Shown one piece after another: positions 1 to 5,062 of a DNA stretch of 5,943 nucleotides. How positions within the stretch are numbered: the stretch's first letter is position 1; the number at the start of each line of letters is the position of its first letter. Under the pieces are notes generated by a model. That model searched no databases. It was not told where the DNA came from and saw only the letters and a program-made list of their open reading frames with translations. A program made the translations under genes and the position numbers. Origin of the DNA: Gallionella sp. (lineage in GTDB: Bacteria > Pseudomonadota > Gammaproteobacteria > Burkholderiales > Gallionellaceae); assembly GCA_017880945.1 (NCBI GenBank), contig JADGRM010000140.1, positions 1 through 5,943 of the forward strand, in the 5' to 3' direction.

Positions 1-1356
1 GAACTTGCGCCCAAGGGCGAACGACGCATGGGTGCGAATCCCCACGCCAACGGCGGCATGCTGCTGCGCGACCTGCGCATGCCGGATTTTCGCGACTATG
101 CAGTCAACGTGCCCGAACCGGGTGTGAAAGGTATCGGCGACACGCATGTGCTCGGACCTTTCCTGCGCGATGTGGCGAAGATGAACAATGAACAGCGGAA
201 TTTCCGCGTGTTTGGTCCCGACGAGACACTCTCCAACGGTCTGGAAGCCCTGTTTGAAGTGACCCAACGCCAATGGGACGCAGCGACCGTGCCGAACGAC
301 GAGTTTCTCGCACCCAGCGGGCGCGTGATGGAAATGCTCAGCGAACACCAGTGCGAGGGCTGGCTCGAGGGCTACCTGCTTACCGGGAGGCATGGGCTGT
401 TCAACTGCTACGAGGCATTCATTCACATCATCGATTCAATGTTCAACCAGCACGCCAAGTGGCTGAAGATCACCGCGCACCTGCCGTGGCGGCGCAAGAT
501 CGCCTCGCTGAACTACCTGCTGGCCTCGCATGTCTGGCGGCAGGATCACAACGGCTTCACTCACCAGGATCCCGGTTTCATCGACCACGTCGTGAACAAG
601 AAGGCCGAGGTCGTGCGGGTTTACTTTCCGCCGGATGCAAACTGCCTGCTGTCGGTGATGGACCACTGCCTGCGCAGCCGCCATTACGTCAACGTCGTGG
701 TCGCGGGCAAACACCCGGCGCCGCAATGGCTGACGATGGACGCCGCCGTCAAGCACTGCACCGAGGGTATCGGCATCTGGCAGTGGGCCAGCAACGACCA
801 GGCCGTTGCACCCGACGTGGTGATGGCCTGCTGCGGCGACGTGCCCACGCTGGAGACGCTCGCTGCCGTCTCCATCCTGCGCGAGCATCTGCCCGACCTG
901 AAGATCCGCGTGGTCAACGTCGTCGATCTGATGAAGCTGCAGCCGCCAAGCGAACATCCGCACGGGCTGAGCGACATGGATTTCGACGAGCTCTTCACCA
1001 AAGACAAGCCGGTCATCTTCGCCTACCACGCCTACCCGTGGTTGATCCACCGGCTGACCTACCGCCGCACCAACCACCACAACATCCATGTCCGCGGCTA
1101 CAAGGAAGAAGGCACTATCACCACGCCCTTCGACATGACGGTGCTGAATGATCTGGACCGCTTCCATCTCGTGATGGACGCCATCGACCGCCTGCCGCAG
1201 ACCGGCGACAAGGGCATCTACCTGAAGCAGCAGCTCAAGGACAAATTGATCGAGCACAAGCAGTACATCGACAAGTATGGCCAGGACATGCCGGAGATAC
1301 GCAATTGGAAATGGGAAGAGAATGCAATACAAAAAAGGGATGCACCGGCGAAATGA
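1..1356 (+). CDS. xfp: Phosphoketolase (xylulose-5-P / fructose-6-P), 3' part
   Basis: This is a thiamine-diphosphate-dependent cytosolic enzyme that cleaves xylulose 5-phosphate (often also fructose 6-phosphate) with phosphate, giving acetyl phosphate plus glyceraldehyde 3-phosphate or erythrose 4-phosphate. The frame is open from base 1, so the 5' end lies outside the window; the ATG at 28 is internal, in the family motif ERRMGANPHANGG. About 451 codons are visible of a usual ~790, covering the central XFP and C-terminal XFP_C regions. Family landmarks are intact: SEHQCEGW, whose Glu (343-345) matches the catalytic cofactor-activating Glu; the TGRHGLFNCYEAF stretch; and WRQDHNGFTHQDPG at about 535-576 with the active-site Gln, His, Asn and second His. 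No frameshift is seen. It ends 47 nt before atpD without an obvious terminator, so read-through into the ATPase operon is possible. Substrate preference cannot be told from this part. Confidence 0.96.
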   Translation, partial: ELAPKGERRMGANPHANGGMLLRDLRMPDFRDYAVNVPEPGVKGIGDTHVLGPFLRDVAKMNNEQRNFRVFGPDETLSNGLEALFEVTQRQWDAATVPNDEFLAPSGRVMEMLSEHQCEGWLEGYLLTGRHGLFNCYEAFIHIIDSMFNQHAKWLKITAHLPWRRKIASLNYLLASHVWRQDHNGFTHQDPGFIDHVVNKKAEVVRVYFPPDANCLLSVMDHCLRSRHYVNVVVAGKHPAPQWLTMDAAVKHCTEGIGIWQWASNDQAVAPDVVMACCGDVPTLETLAAVSILREHLPDLKIRVVNVVDLMKLQPPSEHPHGLSDMDFDELFTKDKPVIFAYHAYPWLIHRLTYRRTNHHNIHVRGYKEEGTITTPFDMTVLNDLDRFHLVMDAIDRLPQTGDKGIYLKQQLKDKLIEHKQYIDKYGQDMPEIRNWKWEENAIQKRDAPAK

Positions 1357-1403
1357 GTTATGCGTGCTAGAGTGTCCTTAACTGGGAAAAAGCGGCGAAG
1401 AAT
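1357..1403 (+). other. xfp-atpD spacer, no terminator seen
   Basis: This 47-nt spacer holds no convincing hairpin plus T-run and no clear sigma-70 promoter. A weak purine-rich stretch ending in GAAG (1397-1400) is the only ribosome-binding-site candidate for atpD. Its first bases and the TAGAGTGTCCT at 1368-1378 resemble the two edges of the atpE-atpF spacer (see findings). Confidence 0.5.
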
Positions 1404-2891
1404 ATGAATAGTCAATCCAGCTCTACGAACCTCGGCACTGTTGTTTCGGTGCGCGGCAGTGTCGTGGATATCCGCTTTGATAAGTATTTGCCGCCCATCT
1501 ATTCTTTGCTGCGCGCGGGGACGGAGGGCCAAATCGTTATCGAGGTACTGTCCCAGCTCGATGCACATCGGGTGCGCTGCATTGCGCTGACCCCTACGCA
1601 AGGCCTCGTGCGCGGTGCGGTAGTGAAAGACACCGGCGGGCCGTTGCAGGCGCCGGTTGGCAAGGCAATTCTTTCGCGCATGTTCGATGTTTTCGGCAAC
1701 GTCATCGACCGCCAGCCGGCGCTGTCGGATGTGCAATGGCGCTCGGTCCATCGAGCGCCACCGCCTTTGTCGCGGCGTTCCACAAAATCAGAACTCTTCG
1801 AGACTGGTATCAAGGTAATCGATGTGCTCATGCCATTGGAGCGCGGCGGCAAAGCGGGCTTGTTTGGCGGGGCGGGTGTGGGCAAGACGGTGTTGCTCAC
1901 CGAGATGATCCATAACATGGTCGGACAACAGGAAGGGGTGAGTATTTTTTGCGGCATCGGCGAACGCTGCCGCGAAGGGGAGGAGCTCTACCGCGACATG
2001 AAAGCAGCGGGCGTGTTGCAGAATATGGTGATGGTGTTCGGCCAGATGAACGAACCTCCCGGAGCACGCTTCCGTGTTGGCCATGCAGCGCTGACGATGG
2101 CAGAGTTTTTTCGCGACGACGAGCATCGCGATGTGCTGCTGCTGATCGATAATATTTTTCGTTTCATCCAGGCCGGCATGGAAGTGTCAGGCTTGATGGG
2201 ACAGATGCCGTCGCGACTGGGTTATCAGCCGACCATGGGCACGGAGCTGTCGCAATTGGAAGAGCGCATCGCAAACACCGATACCGGCGCCATCACCTCG
2301 ATCCAGGCGGTGTATGTACCGGCGGACGATTTCACTGATCCGGCAGCGGTGCACACCTTTTCGCATCTCTCTGCGTCCATCGTGCTGTCGCGCAAACGGG
2401 CGAGCGAAGGCCTTTATCCGGCCATCAACCCACTGCAATCCAGTTCCAAAATGACGACGCCGGGCATCATCGGCGAGCGGCATTATGCCCTCGCTCAGGA
2501 AATCCGGCGCACGCTTGCGCAATACGCGGATCTGAAAGATATCATCGCGATGCTCGGCCTGGAACAACTCTCGCCGGAGGACCGCAACGTGGTTGGCCGC
2601 GCCCGGAGGCTGGAGCGTTTTCTCACCCAGCCGTTTTTCACGACCGAGCAGTTTACCGGCCTTAAAGGCAAGCTTGTCAGTCTCAAGGATGCGCTGGATG
2701 GTTGTGAGCGCATCCTGCGCGATGAATTCAAAGAGTACCCGGAGAACGCGCTTTACATGATAGGCGCGATAGACGAAGCGAAGAAAAAAGCTCCGCCTGA
2801 TAAACCAGCAGCCAAGGCCGAACCGCAGCCGAAGCCAGAGCCGAAACCTCAACCGGAAGTGGAACATGCAGCCAGCGCGCATGAATCTTAA
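1404..2891 (+). CDS. atpD: N-ATPase F1 subunit beta
   Basis: This is the catalytic subunit of the F1 head, which makes or hydrolyses ATP at the alpha/beta interfaces on the cytoplasmic side. The N-terminal beta-barrel (about residues 8-75) starts GTVVSVRGSVVDIRF. Walker A is GGAGVGKT at residues 155-162, with K161 and T162 as phosphate and Mg ligands. GIGERCREGEEL contains catalytic E187 and R188. Walker B is LLLIDN with D249. A canonical nucleotide-domain motif, SRLGYQPTMGTELSQLEERI, follows, so the enzyme looks catalytically competent. The torque loop reads EQLSPED (387-393) where housekeeping subunits have DELSEED. At 495 residues it is longer than the usual ~460-475 because of a Pro/Lys/Glu-rich tail from about residue 460. 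First position in the operon, tandem epsilon, and AtpQ/AtpR downstream mark the alternate (N-type) beta. The Shine-Dalgarno at 1397-1400 is weak. The stop overlaps atpC by 11 nt. Confidence 0.96.
   Translation: MNSQSSSTNLGTVVSVRGSVVDIRFDKYLPPIYSLLRAGTEGQIVIEVLSQLDAHRVRCIALTPTQGLVRGAVVKDTGGPLQAPVGKAILSRMFDVFGNVIDRQPALSDVQWRSVHRAPPPLSRRSTKSELFETGIKVIDVLMPLERGGKAGLFGGAGVGKTVLLTEMIHNMVGQQEGVSIFCGIGERCREGEELYRDMKAAGVLQNMVMVFGQMNEPPGARFRVGHAALTMAEFFRDDEHRDVLLLIDNIFRFIQAGMEVSGLMGQMPSRLGYQPTMGTELSQLEERIANTDTGAITSIQAVYVPADDFTDPAAVHTFSHLSASIVLSRKRASEGLYPAINPLQSSSKMTTPGIIGERHYALAQEIRRTLAQYADLKDIIAMLGLEQLSPEDRNVVGRARRLERFLTQPFFTTEQFTGLKGKLVSLKDALDGCERILRDEFKEYPENALYMIGAIDEAKKKAPPDKPAAKAEPQPKPEPKPQPEVEHAASAHES
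2855..2859 (+). promoter_or_regulatory. Candidate ribosome binding site for atpC (start choice)
   Basis: GGAAG lies inside the end of atpD, 6 nt before the ATG at 2866 but 21 nt before the ATG at 2881. It is the only Shine-Dalgarno-like site near the start of atpC and argues for the longer form. Family alignment of the first strand argues for 2881, which could instead be reached by reinitiation at the atpD stop. Confidence 0.4.
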
Positions 2892-3270
2892 GATTCTCCT
2901 GCCATTCAAAATCTTCGCCGAGAAGACCGATGTGTTGCGCATCGTCGCCGAGTCTCGCGCAGGCTCGTTCGGACTTCTGCCGCATCGGCTTGACTGCGTG
3001 GCGGCGCTCGCGCCGGGAATACTGGTTTTCGAGACCGAAGCGGATGGCGAGGTTTGCCTGGCCGTGGATGAAGGCGTACTGGTCAAATCCGGCACTGACG
3101 TGTTGGTCTCCGTACGCAACGCGATTGGAGGAATGGATCTCGGCAAATTGCGCGAGGCGGTAGAGCGGGAATTTCTGAATCTGGACGAGCAGGAGAAGAG
3201 CGTGCGTTCGGTGCTGGCAAAATTGGAAAGCGGGTTTGTTCGCCGCTTCGCGGAGTTTCATCATGAGTGA
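2881..3270 (+). CDS. atpC: N-ATPase F1 subunit epsilon
   Basis: This is a central-stalk subunit that sits with gamma on the c ring and can modulate ATP hydrolysis. The 129-residue product opens with the N-terminal beta-sandwich of epsilon (MNLKILLPFKIFAEK, then GSFGLLPHRLDCVAALAPGI and LAVDEGVLVKSG), followed by a charged helical C-terminus (about residues 85-129). That matches the alternate F1Fo epsilon family. The start at 2881 is chosen because the first beta-strand begins right there in homologues. An in-frame ATG at 2866 would add five residues and has a better-spaced GGAAG (2855-2859), so it remains possible. The gene overlaps the atpD stop by 11 nt, suggesting translation coupled to beta. 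Its place directly after atpD, with no gamma between, is normal for both operon types. Confidence 0.9.
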   Translation: MNLKILLPFKIFAEKTDVLRIVAESRAGSFGLLPHRLDCVAALAPGILVFETEADGEVCLAVDEGVLVKSGTDVLVSVRNAIGGMDLGKLREAVEREFLNLDEQEKSVRSVLAKLESGFVRRFAEFHHE

Positions 3271-3601
3271 AACTCCGGAAGAAAAATCCGTGACGGGCGC
3301 GACCGAATTCAGCCAGCAGGTGGGCGAGAAGGCGGCGCGCAAGCTCAAGGCGCAACGGCATGTCACACAGACCGTCTGGTCCGGTCTGGGCATGATGGGT
3401 CTGGTTGGCTGGTCGGTGGCGGTGCCCACGCTTCTCGGCGCGGCGCTGGGGCTTTGGCTGGACAAGCACCATCCAGGCAGCCATTCCTGGACACTCATGC
3501 TGCTGGCTATCGGCTTAGGATTAGGTTGCTTTAATGCGTGGCATTGGGTGGCCAAGGAAGACCGGGAAATACACGAGCAGGAGGAGGATAATCATGATTG
3601 A
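3263..3601 (+). CDS. atpQ: AtpQ, N-ATPase small membrane protein (AtpI-like)
   Basis: This 112-residue protein is of the AtpI/AtpQ type (family named 'ATPase gene 1' in alternate F1Fo operons). It has a charged, Lys/Arg/Gln-rich N-terminal region (1-38), a first membrane helix (about 40-66) with the AtpI-like pattern P-x3-G-x3-G-x3-D (P55, G59, G63, D67), a short loop, and a second helix (about 76-97) containing GLGLGCFNAW. It ends in an acidic tail. In housekeeping operons AtpI assists c-ring assembly or ion supply; a matching role here is an inference. The start at 3263 is chosen over the upstream in-frame ATG at 3236 because GGAG (3252-3255) sits 7 nt before it and the nine extra residues would lie in the epsilon coding region. 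It overlaps atpC by 8 nt. Confidence 0.87.
   Translation: MSETPEEKSVTGATEFSQQVGEKAARKLKAQRHVTQTVWSGLGMMGLVGWSVAVPTLLGAALGLWLDKHHPGSHSWTLMLLAIGLGLGCFNAWHWVAKEDREIHEQEEDNHD
3582..3587 (+). promoter_or_regulatory. Strong ribosome binding site of atpR
   Basis: A perfect AGGAGG lies inside the end of atpQ, 6 nt before the ATG at 3594. It fixes the atpR start there rather than at the in-frame upstream ATG at 3534. Confidence 0.85.
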
Positions 3602-3905
3602 CTTGTTGAGTCTGGCGTTCGCTTTGATAGCGGGCATTATGCTCGGAGCGATTTTTTTCGGCGGCCTTTGGTGGACAGTGCGCAAGGGCGTTTCGGCTAA
3701 GCATCCGGTACTCTGGTTCTTCGGCAGCATGTTGCTGAGGACGTGCATTGTTCTGCTTGGGTTCTATTTTATTTTGGGGGACGACTGGAAGAGACTGCTG
3801 GCGGGTCTGCTCGGGTTCATCGTCGCGCGCCTGATCGTGGTGCGGCTCACACTAGAGGCGAAACAGACTAGTCAATTGGCACGGGAGGGCGGTCATGCAC
3901 CTTAG
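3594..3905 (+). CDS. atpR: AtpR, N-ATPase accessory membrane protein
   Basis: This 103-residue hydrophobic protein shows three predicted membrane helices: about 5-29, 39-61 and 66-86. It matches the AtpR family, which is found in N-ATPase operons between atpQ and atpB. Arginines lie within or at the ends of the helices: R49 in helix 2, and R79 and R84 in helix 3. Intramembrane arginines are characteristic of AtpR and have been proposed in the literature to interact with the c-subunit carboxylates; the exact role is not settled. The start at 3594 is set by AGGAGG at 3582-3587. It overlaps atpQ by 8 nt and atpB by 11 nt, so AtpQ, AtpR and subunit a are probably made together. The cytoplasmic tail is short and polar. 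Confidence 0.88.
   Translation: MIDLLSLAFALIAGIMLGAIFFGGLWWTVRKGVSAKHPVLWFFGSMLLRTCIVLLGFYFILGDDWKRLLAGLLGFIVARLIVVRLTLEAKQTSQLAREGGHAP
3883..3889 (+). promoter_or_regulatory. Ribosome binding site of atpB
   Basis: GGGAGGG lies inside the end of atpR, 5 nt before the ATG at 3895, and supports that start and the 11-nt overlap. Confidence 0.75.
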
Positions 3906-4590
3906 CCCAGACGAAATTATCTTCTGGCAATATGGATTTTTTAAACTCAATGCCACGATCGTTTACACATGGGGACTGATGTCCGTGCTGGCGGTCGGCT
4001 CAAAACTTGTTACGCGCAAACTTGCTATAGGCCTGCAACGTTCGCGCTGGCAAAATCTGCTGGAAATCATCGTCACCGGCATCGCAAAACAGATTGAAGA
4101 GGTAGGCATGAGTCAGCCTCAGAAATATCTGGGCTTTCTCGGTACCTTGTTCCTGTTTGTCGCGATGGCGAGCCTCTTCACCATCGTTCCCGGCTATGAG
4201 CCGCCGACCGGTTCGCTCTCGACCACTGCGGCGCTGGCGATCTGTGTGTTCGTTGCGGTGCCGCTGTTCGGCATTGAGGAGAGCGGGCTGGGCGAATATC
4301 TCCGGGCCTACCTGAAGCCGACGGTTATCATGCTGCCGTTCAATATCATCAGCGAACTCTCGCGCACCCTGGCCCTGGCGGTCCGCCTGTTCGGCAACAT
4401 GATGAGCGGGACGATGATACTCGCCATTTTGCTGACCATCACGCCCTTCATCTTCCCGATCGCGATGAGCGCTCTCGGGCTGCTGACCGGCATGGTGCAG
4501 GCATACATCTTCAGTATCCTGGCCACGGTTTACATCGCGGCTGCCACACGAGTCCGCAAGCCCAAACCGGAGCCCGAAGCAAAACATTGA
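3895..4590 (+). CDS. atpB: N-ATPase Fo subunit a
   Basis: This is the stator membrane subunit that forms the two ion half-channels against the c ring. The 231-residue product is shorter than E. coli subunit a (271), mainly at the N-terminus. It has about five hydrophobic segments. The essential arginine is R164 in AVRLFGNMMSG, matching E. coli R210. The last helix contains Q202 in MVQAYIFSILATVYIAAA, matching E. coli Q252. The positions of E. coli E219 and H245 are Thr173 and Gly195 here, so the usual Glu/His pair of the proton half-channel is absent. The protein ends in a short KPKPEPE tail. The start at 3895 follows GGGAGGG and overlaps atpR. Its location before atpE and its NMMSG motif fit the alternate F1Fo a subunit. 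Confidence 0.95.
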   Translation: MHLSPDEIIFWQYGFFKLNATIVYTWGLMSVLAVGSKLVTRKLAIGLQRSRWQNLLEIIVTGIAKQIEEVGMSQPQKYLGFLGTLFLFVAMASLFTIVPGYEPPTGSLSTTAALAICVFVAVPLFGIEESGLGEYLRAYLKPTVIMLPFNIISELSRTLALAVRLFGNMMSGTMILAILLTITPFIFPIAMSALGLLTGMVQAYIFSILATVYIAAATRVRKPKPEPEAKH

Positions 4591-4632
4591 AGCATGAGGT
4601 GCCCATGAACTACGACAACCAAAGGAGATATT
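4591..4632 (+). other. atpB-atpE spacer with tiny leader ORF
   Basis: This 42-nt spacer contains an 11-codon open frame (ATG 4605, stop TAG 4638-4640) that reads MNYDNQRRYYG and ends just inside atpE, overlapping its start codon in another frame. A weak GAGGTG (4596-4601) precedes it. It could be a translational-coupling leader or chance; no product is claimed. Confidence 0.3.
4621..4627 (+). promoter_or_regulatory. Ribosome binding site of atpE
   Basis: AAAGGAG lies 5 nt before the ATG at 4633. This is a strong site, in keeping with the need for many c subunits per complex. Confidence 0.85.
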
Positions 4633-4914
4633 ATGGATAGCATGACTATTATCGCGGTGGCATCAATTGTCACTGCTGGCATGACCATCGGCATCGGGGT
4701 GATTGGGCCTTCACTTGGCGAAGGGCGTGCGGTTGCAACTGCGCTGACCTCTCTGGCCCAGCAGCCCGATGCCTCCGTCACCATCACCCGGACGCTATTC
4801 GTCGGTCTGGCGATGATCGAATCCACCGCCATCTACTGCTTCGTGGTCTCGATGATTCTCCTTTTCGCCAACCCGTTCTGGAACCACGTCATCGCTCAAG
4901 CGGCAGGAAAGTGA
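4633..4914 (+). CDS. atpE: N-ATPase Fo subunit c
   Basis: This is the rotor-ring subunit that carries ions across the membrane. The 93-residue hairpin has helix 1 (about 5-42, with glycine-rich GIGVIGPSLGEGRA), a polar loop AQQPDA (42-47), and helix 2 (about 50-80). The main ion carboxylate is E63 in MIESTAIY, followed by S64, T65 and Y68, the residues that complete Na+ sites in Ilyobacter-type rings. Aligned with Ilyobacter c, the helix-1 ligand Gln32 is replaced by Glu (E30), so each site has two carboxylates. This is a known feature of N-ATPase c subunits. A Burkholderia N-type ring of this kind has been reported as a large 17-mer and proton-coupled, so the Na+-like motif alone does not prove Na+ use here. 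The gene is isolated by spacers on both sides. Confidence 0.96.
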   Translation: MDSMTIIAVASIVTAGMTIGIGVIGPSLGEGRAVATALTSLAQQPDASVTITRTLFVGLAMIESTAIYCFVVSMILLFANPFWNHVIAQAAGK

Positions 4915-4919
4915 GTTAT

Positions 4920-5060
4920 GGACGCCTCCAAAAATTCACAGTTCGCCCGAATGCAAGGCGCGGAAAAAAATTCGCCGCGCCGCATATGATGGATATGTTA
5001 GCAAGAAATTTTTTCCGCAACGCCGCAGTTGGGATGAAATATGAATTTTTAGAGGTGTCC
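4920..5060. repeat. Long imperfect inverted repeat (MITE/foldback-like) between atpE and atpF
   Basis: Nearly the whole spacer is one palindrome. The terminal arms 4920-4938 and 5042-5060 are complementary at 17 of 19 positions, plus one G:U in RNA; the only mismatch is C4929 with A5051. Pairing resumes in the middle: 4942-4945 with 5035-5038, 4947-4948 with 5032-5033, and 4950-4951 with 5029-5030. An inner stem then pairs 4952-4954 with 5025-5027, 4957-4960 with 5021-5024, 4961-4969 with 5009-5017, and 4971-4973 with 5005-5007. A small CATAT/ATATG hairpin (4983-4987, 4993-4997) sits near the tip. A competing local hairpin exists (4957-4963 with 4975-4981). There is no transposase and no T-run terminator after it. 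The flanks TTAT (4916-4919) and TCAT (5061-5064) match at 3 of 4 bases, a weak hint of a target duplication. Confidence 0.8.
5052..5057 (+). promoter_or_regulatory. Ribosome binding site of atpF inside repeat arm
   Basis: GAGGTG lies 5 nt before the ATG at 5063. It falls wholly inside the right terminal arm of the inverted repeat, where it would pair with 4923-4928. The start of atpF may therefore be occluded when the transcript folds. Confidence 0.7.
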
Positions 5061-5062
5061 TC

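Noticed and set aside
436..1332. 298-codon minus-strand frame and 292-codon plus-strand frame (273-1151) over xfp
   Set aside because: Both overlap the well-supported phosphoketolase frame. Their products are low-complexity Arg/Ala/His-rich strings with no family features.
1357..1403. Sigma-70 promoter for atpD in the 47-nt spacer
   Set aside because: No pair of -35 and -10 boxes with acceptable spacing could be found; only loose matches such as GCTAGAGT.
2187..3146. 319-codon open frame on the minus strand
   Set aside because: It lies opposite atpD and atpC, which have full family motifs. The reverse product is rich in Arg, Ser and Pro with no recognisable domain, as expected of an antisense shadow in GC-rich coding DNA.
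3236..3262. Upstream in-frame start of atpQ at 3236
   Set aside because: It has no Shine-Dalgarno site, and the extra nine residues fall in the epsilon coding region. ATG 3263 has GGAG at good spacing.
4918..4989. 23-codon plus-strand frame (starts MDASKNSQFARM) in the atpE-atpF spacer
   Set aside because: It has no proper ribosome binding site, no recognisable motif, and lies entirely in the left half of the inverted repeat, which explains the sequence better.
4957..5014. Intrinsic terminator between atpE and atpF
   Set aside because: The GC hairpin at 4957-4981 is not followed by a T-run, and the T-run at 5009-5014 pairs with the A-run of the larger stem. Termination here would also cut off atpF.
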